Positions 1-9,917 of a stretch of DNA of 64,000 bases are shown here, one piece after another. The position numbers and the translations under genes are program-made. Position 1 is the stretch's first letter; each line of letters opens with the position of its first letter. Source of the stretch: Armigeres subalbatus (Eukaryota > Arthropoda > Insecta > Diptera > Culicidae); assembly GCF_024139115.2 (NCBI RefSeq), contig NC_085141.1, forward strand, positions 33,185,242-33,249,241, written 5' to 3'. Under the pieces are notes generated by a model, which was not told where the DNA came from, made no database searches, and worked only from the letters and a program-made list of their open reading frames with translations.

Positions 1-321
1 AGTTAAATTTCATTCATTTCATTTTTCTTACTTAGGATCTATACTTAATATTATGCTCGAAAGCATGAAACTCAAAATAATAGAAAACATCAAACATCTT
101 ATAATTCGAAGGTGACATTAATCACCATAATAGTTCACTTATTTAAACATTACTTGTCCTTGTCCAATGGCCTTGGGTACCAAAATTCTTCCTGTCTAGT
201 CGATTTGCGTAGACGTTTGGAACGTCTCAAATTCAAATCGCTCCGGTCGCTTGCAACTTGCTTTCGCTTTCTGTTCCGTCTGACTGGCAACGGCGAAGCT
301 CCTGAGTCCACCACCATTTCT

Positions 322-645
322 TCAAACTCCTGGCCATCGCGTTCCCCGACCCATTCGATCCGTTTTCGATTCCGGCCTTTGCCTCGTTATCGTTTGCATT
401 TGTCGTCGTGTAGAAATTGTTACGTTGGGTCTGTCGTTCGTCTCAGAGTCTTTCGCAATCCTCAGTTGGCTCCTGTGAGCCATAGTGACCGCGCTTCCAA
501 GCTGTACCTGGAAGGTGTTCAGAGAAAATTTTCTTATAAAAACTGCCTTTAGCCATCTAACTTGATGGTGCGGGTTATGGTTTTTATACCATAACTCATC
601 TCCGGCCATCAGTTTGTCAAAAGGATCAACTTTGGAATTTGCCAA
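322..645 (-). pseudogene. Integrase C-terminal domain and tail
   Basis: AGDELWYKNHNPHHQVRWLKAVFIRK resembles the GPY/F-type domain that follows the integrase core in Gypsy elements, with W and a short basic beta-strand pattern. A basic tail with several Arg and Lys residues follows to the stop. It is separated from the core only by a frame change near 650. The reverse-frame ORF over the same bases is a shadow. Confidence 0.65.
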
Positions 646-656
646 AGTATCGTCCC

Positions 657-1346
657 TTAAATTTGATTCGTCATTGTCGGGTAATAAAGAGAGCTGATTT
701 TTATAATTACTTTTAGGTGTAATAGATCAATTAAGGTCTTTGGTTTGTACGAGAATATCTTTGCTGATGGAAATTTTCCATCATCTGTCAAGTTGTAGTT
801 CCTATAATTGATAAGAAAAAGATTGATTTGGTCCTCTAAATTTAATTCTGAAATTTCCAGTTCTAATAAGAATTTCTTCAAAACTTCCTTAACTGTTTTT
901 ACGGACCTTTCCGCCTGTCCGTTGCTTGACGGATTATAAGGAGGGCTTTTAAACACTTTAATGCCTTGTCTTTCCAAAAAGTCTACAAATGAATAGGAAT
1001 TGAATGGAGGGCCTCCGTCAGATACTAACACGTCGGGCAATCCAAATCGTGCAAAAAAACCAATTAGCTTCCTCAATACTTTCTCATAATCTGTACCGTT
1101 ACGCATCCATTCCACATCAATCCATTTTGAATAACTATCAACAATTAGTAAAAATGTATGTCTTTGAAAATAAAAGAAGTCAATATGAATCCTACTGAAA
1201 GGCCTTGTGGTGGGTATCCATTTAGATTCAATTTTCTGCTTCGGCACTATTCTCATGCTATTGCATATGTCACATTTAGCTACAAAGTTTTCTACATCCA
1301 AGTTAATTCCAAACCAAAATACAGAAAAACGAGCCAGTCTTTTCAT
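657..1346 (-). pseudogene. Integrase (DDE) core of the Gypsy element
   Basis: The ORF carries the end of the HHCC zinc domain (CDIC), and the His part lies upstream in a shifted frame near 1350-1400. The catalytic core follows: Asp in RIHIDFFYF, Asp in VLVSDGGPPF and Glu in SSNGQAERSV, the D,D-35-E triad of retroviral-type integrases. LIVDSYSKWIDVEW is also conserved. The frame is lost after residue ~210; the C-terminal continuation is at 322-645. Confidence 0.88.
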
Positions 1347-1639
1347 TTTACGATGCCCGAATGATTTGCGTGCAAAAGTTTAAGCACAGCTTTTTGCAAT
1401 GTATATGGAATGACAACTCGGTTCCTATATAATAAACAGCCATCAATAAATTCTAAATCATGTTGATTTGCATATACATCTGCTAATTTCTTATCAACTT
1501 TCTCTGGCCAACCTTGTAATGTGTATGAAATAATATTTTGTAAAACTCATCCGCTCCCGTTGCCTTGCCCCCCACATTCAAATCTACCGAAAAATCCTTC
1601 GAAAAATTGATACTCCCAATCTGTTCTACATCTAATCTT

Positions 1640-2486
1640 TCAGGAATCCTTTTGTTCTAAAGGAAAACGCGAACAGAAATCCGCGTTACCCATTTTATCC
1701 GAAGGTCGATATTGAATTTCAAAATCATATATTGATAATTCCAATATGTAACGTTGAAGCCTTGTGACATAAATAGAGTGCTTGCCCATTTTTCCAAAAA
1801 TACCAACTAGTGGCTTATGATCCGTAAAACATCAAACTTTTTACCGTATAAGTATTTATGAAATTTCTTGATAGTGCAAACGAGTGCCAATGCTTCCAAA
1901 TGAAGGATAGGGTATTTTTTTGTGCGTCATTCAACGAAAACGAAGTAAACGAAATTGGTTTCTCTACACCGGCTATAGTATGAGCTATCACTCCCCCCAG
2001 TCCATATCCAGAAGCATCTGTAACAACAGCTATGGGTTTTTTTGGATCATAATACTCTAAAAGTTTGGCTTCCAACAATGATTTCTTACTAACTTTAAAA
2101 GCTTTATCACATGTTTCATCCCAATTAAATTTAACATTATTTTTTAAAAGATTATATAGTTTTGTGGATAAATGAGGAATGAACTTATTATAGAAATTTA
2201 TTAAACCAAGGAATGATTTTAGTTCAGTTACGTTAGTAGGCACTTTTGCACTCTTCACAGTCAATATTTTATCCGGACTCGGCATTAGCCCTCTCTCGCT
2301 CAGTATGTGTCCCAAATAAGGTAATTCCGAAACGAAAAAACTACATTTCTCCAGATTCACCTTAATGTTGAATTTTTCTAGCCTTTGCAGAACCATATGT
2401 AATTTTTTTTTACAATCTTCCAGGTCCACACCTGCGATGAGAACATCGTCTAAATAACACGAAACAAGCTCAATTCCATCTAACAC
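1640..2486 (-). pseudogene. Reverse transcriptase C-terminal half and RNase H
   Basis: CYLDDVLIAG near the start is RT motif C with the catalytic Asp pair. LPYLGHILSERGL and ELKSFLGLINFYNKFIPHL are the thumb/connection signatures of Ty3/Gypsy RT. AVVTDASGYGLGGVIAH opens RNase H with its first catalytic Asp. The frame breaks near 1830, but the end of RNase H continues in another frame to about 1640, with DHKPLVGIFGK and DKMGNADFCSRFP. In the family this enzyme copies element RNA to DNA and removes the RNA strand. Confidence 0.88.
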
Positions 2487-3230
2487 TTAATCCATTACCT
2501 GTTGAAAAATGGATGCACTCGCGGATGCGCCTTGTGGTAAACGATTATATATATATAGACCCTTAATGGTATTAATCACCATAAATTTCTTCGATCTATC
2601 AGTCAATGCCAACTGTGTGTACGCCCCCTCTAAATCCAATGCACAAAATACCCGGCATCCCGCCAATTTAGCAAAAATGTCTTGGGGTACTGGTAGAGGA
2701 TACATATTTGGGACAATCATTTTATTTATCGATGCCTTACAATCAATTACAAGACGAATATCTGCATTTTTTTTTATAACTATTACCACTGGTGAAGCCC
2801 ATTCACTAGTTTTAATAGGGGTGATAACTTTCTGCTCTTCCAATTTAGTCAAATATTCTAAAACTTTTTCCCTCAATCTATATGGGACATCGTATGCTTT
2901 TTTGAAAATAGGAGAACCCTCCTTCATGACCAAATGCGCCTCAAAATTTTTAATAGGTGTCGAAAAATCTTTCGCAAAAACATTTGTAAATTTCCTCTTA
3001 ACTTGTGCCACTAAGTCACCGCCTTGAAGATCAATCATGCAATTGATATTACTTGAACCATTAAAATATTGTTTCCAATTTGGAAAGAAAATATTTAACC
3101 AAGTTCTTCCCAACAATGGCACAAAAGCATAGTTGCCTTTCAACACCAATAACTGTAATTTGGCCAATTTATCCCTTAGTTTGACAATGACCTCTACTTC
3201 TCCTTCAACACTTAGATTTGAACCATTCAC
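2487..3230 (-). pseudogene. Protease tail and reverse transcriptase, N-terminal half
   Basis: The N-terminal part (VLKGNYAFVPLLGRTWL) fits the end of an aspartic protease and its linker. RT begins around residue 85 with IFKKAYDVPYRLREKV and continues through EWASPVVIVIKKNADIRLVID and FCALDLEGAYTQL, which carries the first catalytic Asp region (RT motif A). RLPQGASASASIFQQVMD is motif B. An in-frame stop follows directly, separating it from the YLDD-containing part at 1815-2486. This placement makes it clearly one interrupted pol gene. Confidence 0.85.
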
Positions 3231-3297
3231 AACAATTAATTTTTATCACTAGTCTTCAAAGGTATTCTGAAATTTGCATAATATAGATCTTCACTCA

Positions 3298-3906
3298 TTA
3301 CAGTAACGGATGACCCACTATCAATCTCCATTTTAAATAATTTCCGTCAATTTCAACCTGTACAAAACAGGCGTCAGTAAGTTTGTTAACACAAGACATC
3401 ATCATACACTGTAATTCACCTGAATTGTCATTATCGTCGTCATCCGTCCTCATACACTGCATCCGTTCGCAAAGATCCTGATTAGATTGCTGGTAATCGT
3501 CTTCGTCAACTGTCCCCGTAAAATTAACTGCATCACGCTTCATATTCTTCAGCCTAAAACATTTTCGTTTAATGTGACCTCTCACACCGCAGAAATCACA
3601 CACTAGATCTGCATGAGGCCGACTAATGTTCCTCTTCCACTCCATAGGCTTCACACTATTGTTACTCCTGAAATGCCTTTGTTCATTTCTGCCCAAAAAA
3701 CCTCTTCCTGTTTGTGCTCCACGAAAAGATCTATTAAAACCCAACCTACTTTTCACGGGTCCTCTATTTGAACCAGATTGTCCAGAATTATTATAGCGAT
3801 AAACTGCCGCCAGCTTTTCTAGAGCGGAGCCGTTAGGAGATCTTATCGGAGCAATTTGAGCGAAATTTACACCATCTTGTAGCCTTCGTGCATTAGTCCC
3901 AGTCAT
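3298..3906 (-). pseudogene. Gag C-terminal/nucleocapsid with a CCHC zinc knuckle
   Basis: About 200 codons. The Arg/Gly/Asn-rich middle is followed near residue 100 by CDFCGVRGHIKRKCF, a C-x2-C-x4-H-x4-C zinc knuckle for RNA binding. An acidic stretch (DDDDNDNSGE) follows, then VEIDGNYLKWRL, which is probably the upstream edge of the retroviral-type protease. The piece sits between capsid (4051-4398) and protease/RT (2487-3230), in the expected order. It is broken from both neighbours by frame changes. Confidence 0.8.
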
Positions 3907-4050
3907 TTCCCACGGTGTACAATTTTTTCAGCTGACGCTAAAGTTCAATTTTCTTCATTGAATAAACGTTATTGACGCAGTTTGTCCCTTACCCCCGCTA
4001 CTATTCTGTCTCCAATAGCAGAATTTTTGAGGTCAGCAAAATTACAAAAT

Positions 4051-4398
4051 TCAGCCTGCAATGTCAGATAGAATAAAATCTTCAATCGATTCATCAGGCT
4101 GCTGAAAACGGTTATTAAATTTATATCGTTGAATTAAATCTGTTTCTGTTTTATCAAATCTCGACTTCAATCTATTCACTAATTCTTCAAAAGACGCATT
4201 GTTTAATTCACCATTGGGAAACAAAAGTTTTAGTTCGGAGAATACGGTTGGGCCACTCATTGTAATAAGATGTGCTTTTTTCATATCTTCTGCCACATTG
4301 TTTACCACAAAAAAATATCCTAGGCGTTCAATCCAATCAGCGAAGGAATTACCTTTACGAAATGGCTCTATTGTTAAAGAAACATTGGATTGTGCCAT
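4051..4398 (-). pseudogene. Gag N-terminal region of the Gypsy element
   Basis: The ORF starts at an ATG at 4398 (MAQSNVSL) and runs 115 codons before a stop. The text FADWIERLGYFF near residues 19-30 and the later FEELVNRLKSRFD and RYKFNNRFQQ are retrotransposon Gag capsid signatures. The family's Gag is normally continuous with the zinc-knuckle region found at 3298-3906, so the stop and the ~145-bp gap before that region mark a frameshift or degraded stretch. In a live element this protein would assemble the particle that packages the RNA. Confidence 0.8.
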
Positions 4399-4439
4399 AT
4401 TGATTTCAATCTGATTTCTCTACAACGGTAGGGCCAATA

Positions 4440-5170
4440 AAGGGAAAAAGTGGAATGAGCTTACCGGAGTTGAAGAAGCTGTCGACCTTCGCCGCAAACA
4501 GCAGGACAATCTACCTTCTGGCAGAGATGGTTCAATGGTGTGAGCACTTGGATTGGATTGGAAGTTAAACGTGATGATTTACGGACTACCAACAATACTC
4601 CTGAATTTGATTTCAGTACCTAGATGAATTAGAGAAGAAACCGTTAATAATAGAAACTAGCAATTTTCTTTCAACAGCTAAATCAACTTTTTGGTTTAGC
4701 TTGATCACTTTGCTCTTTACACTCGCTCTCTATTGAATATACCTATATATCACACTTTTTCCAAAATGGTGTCATGTAAGGTTGTATAAATGAATGTCTG
4801 TTAATATCGCATTAGTACTAGTTAGTATTAACGCTTTTTTTTTTTTTAATAATTTATATTGAAAAGTTAACTTTTAAGCTTACACTGCTCAACTTTTTTT
4901 TTTATTTGCACTCTGCAGTATTAGCCTTGATCCAATCAATCCGTAATCTTTATAAACTGGTAATGCTTTTAGCGGGAAAGAGTTTTCGAAATGATGGTAT
5001 GCTGAATATGATAATATGCATCGAGAGATTTCAGTAACGATGGCTCAATCAGATTAGGGAGAGGGGGGAGATCAGTAACCGACTTTCTTTAAAGTAGAAA
5101 TTTATTGGTTCATCCAAAACAAACAGTGCAGTGCCACCAAACTACCGTCAGACCCACTCCAAAAACTGAT
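4440..5170. other. Unassigned spacer, possible 5' LTR
   Basis: No coding signal. The sequence next to the Gag start should contain the Gypsy 5' LTR, but no matching copy was recognised at the left edge. Poly-T/A runs occur at 4834-4848 and 4894-4903. Confidence 0.4.
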
Positions 5171-5178
5171 ATACCTTG

Positions 5179-5884
5179 CAGGGTTGCCACATTTAAATCT
5201 GTATTTTTTCTTCAGGAAATCTTCATATCTGTATCTCAAGTCAAAAAATCTGTATAAAAAATCTGTATCCATCTAAACTCAATCAAAATGGTTTTTGAAC
5301 AACATTTGTTTTGAAAAATATGTTAATTTGATAATTTGTGAATGAAATCTGTCGCGAGTCCGTCTTTAGCTATTATAGTCACTTTATAGTGGACCAACCA
5401 CTCAGACACACTAAACCTACTGAGCAGAATGTGAATAAAGGTTATATCTAATTTTCTTTTATTATTGCTTGAGCTTTTTCTGAGACCACTTTATTCAAAT
5501 ATAGTCTGAACATTTTACGGAGCATAATTTGGTTTCAAAATCGTTGATTTGCATAAACTGTTAATAAAAAGTAAAACCTGCCAGAGCCAATATGTTCTGT
5601 CTTTTCAAATTAAGATTTTGCTAATATGATAATGGTCTGTAATAAGATCAGTTTGGCGAAGAATTTAATTCTATAAGCCTCAAATCTTTTTGAAAACAGG
5701 TATTTACTAATAGCAAATTATTTATATAATGTTTATTATAATTTTCAGTACTGTACTCTTCAAGAAATCTGTAAAATCTGTAATTTTGCTAAAAATCTGT
5801 ATATCTGTATATACAGATTCTTGGTCACCGCTCTACCCCAAAAATCTGTAAAATACAGAATAATCTGTATATCTGGCAACCCTG
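5179..5884. mobile_element. hAT-type MITE, copy 1 of a TCTGTA-rich family
   Basis: A 706-bp non-coding element. The left end begins CAGGGTTGCCA and the right end is its inverted complement (TGGCAACCCTG). It is flanked by a perfect 8-bp direct repeat, ATACCTTG, at 5171-5178 and 5885-5892. CAGGG-type ends with an 8-bp duplication are the hAT hallmark. Both subterminal regions carry many copies of AATCTGTA in the same orientation, possible transposase-binding sites. A second copy of the same family lies at 45971-46753. No transposase is encoded. Confidence 0.88.
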
Positions 5885-6467
5885 ATACCTTGATCTGAAT
5901 AGGGCCCGTTGGTTATTCTGGCCATCAATCAACCCTCTCCGGAATTGTTTTGTTCTTGATACGACTTGGACCAATCGCTTTTCTCACAATCAACCAATTC
6001 ACTCCAAAGTTGAAGTTCATTGAATGATCAGTAGTTTTTGCAAACCAAGCCACTCCGAAATTGAATTTTTCGTCATCGAAAGGGCTAATGGTCATCCACT
6101 TCATATAAGGGTTTTTCTTGATGTGACTTTGTTCGATAGCAATCAAAATCGAATAGCAAGCGAAAATTGCGAGCTATTCTATTCTCCTAATTCAATCCTT
6201 TTTATTTTGTCGTGAATTCACACACTTCTGGATCTTTTTTTTTTACTTGCATTAGTTTATTAAATCTTTCTGAAAATCGTTAAACTTCAGCGGATTTCTA
6301 AAAATGTTCTGGTCTTTTAATAATCCTTACTTTCTACCTATTGGAACATATGCAGGTTATAGAGGTTTTAGGAATTCATAAAGCAAAAATTCATTAGACC
6401 CTCCTCGCAAAAAAAAAATTAAATCTCCCTGCTCAATTCATAGCACGTTTTTTTAACATCTGAGTAA

Positions 6468-6842
6468 GGGGCGCCTAATAAAGGTTTCGCCAAGGGCGCT
6501 GTGAGTCCACGCTACGGCTCTGTATCATCACGGTTCTCAAACTCCCCTTTTCTGTGATGTACAGGAAAGGAAATTTCAGTAATTTAAATGATTCTTCAGT
6601 GCATTCTAGACTTTTATTTATAGATTCCATACGAAAATACAGAAAAAAATGAATCCACAAGTTTTTTTTTACATATTTTGCAAATAGTCTAAAATTACAT
6701 GTCATAAAATCTGAAAAAATGTCAAGGACTGTCAAATGTTCTCTAAATAGAAAATAATGCATATTTTGTTTTCCTGTGTAGAAAAAGAGGGCGCCCAATA
6801 GAATTCCGTCAAGCGCGCAGGGAATCCACGCTACGGCTCCGC
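6468..6842. repeat. Pair of ~55-bp direct repeats 320 bp apart
   Basis: GGGCGCC(T/C)AATA at 6468 and 6788 opens two similar ~55-bp segments that both end in CCACGCTACGGCTC. The stretch between them is AT-rich and has no recognised gene; an antisense ORF over it (6475-6909) has no recognisable motif. The pair could be a degraded tandem duplication or the ends of an unknown element. Confidence 0.5.
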
Positions 6843-7668
6843 ATGTGGTAGATGGAGCTCCAATGATTTGGCTGATCAGGCTGCAATACAGTTCTAAATA
6901 GTCGGTCATTTCCCTATCAATTACAAAGGAATAAAATGGCAGTTATCTTCATCCACTGTATCGAACCTGACCTTCATCGAACCCACTTTTGTCCATCAAC
7001 AACGCAAGGAGAACTTTCCCAAAGTTAATTTCCACTAGCCTTCAAACTCTGACGGGTATCCTTCCTATGCGCTTGGTGTCTAATGGAAGTGTGCTCCAGA
7101 AATTGCACCACATTAACAACAACTTCGTGATGATGGTCAGCTCACGACCGTGATCCGTGGTGTGTGCAATTGCATTGCACCAGATCGGCAGCTGCAGATG
7201 GGATGGGAGGATGGTCCTAGCATGACATGCGCATCTCACGATCAATATCTGTGCATGGCAATTACTCGTCGTCGTCGTCGTACAGAACAACGGCCGGTCG
7301 GGGCTGTCGGGGAAGGACCGACCAACTAAATGATCGTTTTACCAATGTGTAACATTAAATTACAATCAATTCGAGCTAACCGACCGGCCGACCTACCCAG
7401 AAGTGATGCGATGTGAGCCGAGATGAGTATCCAAGCCGGGATTTATTCGGAACGGAACCGGGTATTTGACGTGGGTTGAGATCAGATTGGAATCGAGTCC
7501 GGTCTGAAGAGTGTCATGAAAGGAATGGCGGTAGAGTAGTCAAATGAGTAGCTCCGTAAATGCACTGTACAGTTAATAATTATTTCGTTTCGGTTTTAGG
7601 CTGATACTGCTGATATCGTACAAGGCACTAGCCGCTGACATAAGGAACATTCAAAAAGCACATTTTCG

Positions 7669-7847
7669 ACTTGTACGAGTTTGTACAATCCCATTGAATT
7701 CCACCACTTAATTGTATCTTGACTTAAGTCGAGTCAAGTACGAGACACTGCAGACGGCCTTACTGTTGAGGTCGAAATACGTATCTGTCAAGATACAATT
7801 AAGTGGTGGAATTCAATGGGATTGTACAAACTCGTCTTATGACAAGT
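7669..7847. mobile_element. Fold-back MITE with 48-bp perfect inverted arms
   Basis: The arm at 7676-7723 is the exact reverse complement of 7787-7834. The inverted repeat extends outward to ACTTGT at 7669 and ACAAGT at 7847 after a six-base length difference. The loop is about 63 bp and contains GAGGTCGAAATACGTATCTG, which recurs with changes at 9050. Perfect arms imply recent insertion or ongoing homogenisation. No clear target duplication was found. Confidence 0.8.
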
Positions 7848-9014
7848 GAAGACATTCCACTAAAAAGCTCAAAATAATTTTCTAAACACATTTTGAGTTT
7901 TCAGTGCAGAGCATTGCGACGCGTTGACTGAAATCAGTAAGAGCTGAAAATGCAATACCTTTCTATATCTGAGCAATCAATTAATGTAATGTTTGAGTAG
8001 TTTTGAATTCGACCATGATCAAAAATGCTAACTTCTGACTTGTAGTCTCGAGTATTTGTTCACTATTCTAAAGGTAGGCCCTATCTTTATTTATGACACC
8101 ATGCTCGCTTATCTGATGATTTGATAATTTTCTCCCATCTCCCAGTGGATGAAGATTGGCCGAGAGCTCCACACTGCCAACCGACCGGGCCCCGGCGGCA
8201 ACCACTCAGAAGCAGCCAGAACAAAGCCAACGAAAGTCTCATCGATCGCTCCCAGCGTGATCGGGATCGTTCGCTTCGCTGCTCGAGAAGAAGAGCCACC
8301 AAAATCTCCACCAACGGCAGCCCCGTCCGTGGCCTATTTCAAATTAAAATTTACGACTCCCCCGGGCTGAGGCCGCATGCGGAGATTTACGTCCTCGCAG
8401 CCGGAGATTTATTGGCAAATTGTGCGTAAGGAGCCCTATCGAATCAAGCATCGGATCGAATCGAATCGATCGCCTCCCCATGTGGGGACTCCGTCGAGCT
8501 AAATAGTTGTCCGCGGACTTAACGATTTTGGAGACATTTAGAGGTGATTATTCTAAGAGGGCTCAATTGTCCGCCGGGCATCATGGTGCATAAATCAAGC
8601 CAAATCAGAGCTTCACGGTTTTTTTTTCGTGTCTAGCACGTGATAATTGATGGCACGTTTTAGCTGCTCTGCGAAGAATAGTCTTTTGATTTTTTTTACG
8701 ACTGTGGATGTCGTTCCGCGTTGTGGCGTGTGAAACAAACGGGAGCGTACGACCGGATATTAAGGAGATTAGATCATATCTGCACCCGTAGATCTTGAGT
8801 ATGGGGCTTTATTATTGGAATTAATTGATCCAGCTGTCTGTTGAACAATGTATTTTGAAGATTTATGATATCGATGGATTTATTTTATTTTCGTCATAGG
8901 ACGAAACCACGATAGTAAAGGGGTTTACCGTAAAATGTTTCTCTTCGGGATTCCTCGGAATTTTAGTAATTCAGTCGGTATAGCTAATAAAGATCTGGAA
9001 AATTGCATTCACTT
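7848..9014. other. Unassigned spacer
   Basis: Mixed composition, with a GC-richer stretch at 8140-8560. Overlapping ORFs at 8087-8429 on both strands show no recognised domain and no splice context, so no gene is called. Confidence 0.4.
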
Positions 9015-9115
9015 GTAATAAGGCGAGTTTAGTACTTATAGACCTCACAGTTGAGGTAGAAATACGTATCTGTAAAGATTACAAGGTGGCGAACTTAAAT
9101 GAAAACTAAACTAGT
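9015..9115. repeat. Diverged relative of the 7669 fold-back loop
   Basis: GTTGAGGTAGAAATACGTAT at 9051 matches the loop of the 7669-7847 element, followed by CTGTAAAGAT. The outer inverted arms are not preserved, so this looks like a decayed or related member. Confidence 0.5.
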
Positions 9116-9339
9116 CTCCACTAACGGCGCCAGAGCTCGGGTATTGGTGGGGCACCAGCATTTTCGGCGTAACTGATTCATTTATAATGTTTTGTTAGTA
9201 CATAGTAAGAACTATAATTGAAGGCAGTCAAGCGATAAATCTATTCAATTTTAATTTCAGGCTGTTTCAAATTGATTAAATTTATATTGCATTTTATCGT
9301 CTATAAAATACATTGCAATCGTTTAATTTATTGAAACGG

Positions 9340-9850
9340 TGTGTAGGAATTTTTTGAAATTTTTTCTCCAAACCTTTCAATTTAAAAATTATGTTAGGTA
9401 TTCCCTCGGATAAAATAGGAAATTTTATTCCCTCTGAAATTTCTCCAGAACAAGCCAGAACGAATTCCGGGCGGAATTTACAAAGGAACTATTGAAGGCA
9501 TTTCCGACGTTCTTGAATTTCAATTTAATTCTTAAATTTCACATTTCTTAAATTTCAAGAATTTCTCCGGAGATAAATTCAGAAACTTGTCTGAAAATTC
9601 TTCAAGACATTCCTTTGAAAATTCAATGAAAAAATTCAAAGAAAATGTCGAAAATTTCTTCGGAAATTTCTTTACGAATTCTTTGAGGAATTTCTTTACA
9701 AATTTTTTAAGAAATTCTTTGAAAAATTCCTTTGATTTTTTTTCCAAAATACGTAAGGAAAATTCTTCGGATATTCCTCAAGAAAACTAATCCCGGATTT
9801 TACTCTAGGAATAATTTATACAATTTCTCCATGAACTCATTTTGACATTC
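9340..9850. repeat. Degenerate GGAATTTC-type repeat, left part
   Basis: Irregular tandem text built from AAATTTC, GGAATTC and TTCTTCGGAAATT elements with no fixed period. It continues at 15742 after the inserted hAT element: the target duplication GTCTAGGG sits in the same repeat on both sides. The Lys/Phe-rich ORFs at 9532-9790 are low-complexity artefacts of this repeat. Confidence 0.65.
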
Positions 9851-9917
9851 GTCTAGGGCAGCGGTTCTCTACCTTTTCCTTGACCCCCTCATATAAAGAT
9901 ATATGAAAAGCGGACCT

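Larger units (their letters stand above)
322..4398 (-). mobile_element. Ty3/Gypsy LTR retrotransposon remnant, Mag/K02A2.6-like
   Basis: The minus strand reads, in order, Gag, CCHC nucleocapsid, protease/reverse transcriptase, RNase H and integrase, which is the Ty3/Gypsy gene order. Each domain is recognisable, but the reading frame is broken by in-frame stops and frameshifts, so the copy is dead. The RNase H tether text DHKPLVGIFGK, seen near 1800 in a shifted frame, is typical of the Mag-like group often annotated K02A2.6-like. I could not find paired LTRs. The 5' LTR should lie just right of 4430, where the minus strand reads TGGCCCTACCG, a possible but unassigned primer-binding site. The 3' LTR may be off the left edge. 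Family level is confident; the clade is a judgement from protein text. Confidence 0.9.

Noticed and set aside
112..552. Plus-strand ORF of 146 codons
   Set aside because: Antisense shadow of the Gypsy integrase C-terminus.
1..4440. Infectious endogenous retrovirus (Gypsy with env)
   Set aside because: No envelope ORF after integrase, and gag-pol is broken in many places.
6475..6909. Minus-strand ORF of 144 codons
   Set aside because: It spans the direct-repeat pair, has no recognisable domain, and the composition looks non-coding.
8087..8429. Overlapping ORFs in a GC-richer stretch
   Set aside because: Open on both strands with no domain or splice context; GC-rich sequence has few stops by chance.
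9532..9790. Lys/Phe-rich ORFs on both strands
   Set aside because: Low-complexity translation of a degenerate AT-rich repeat.
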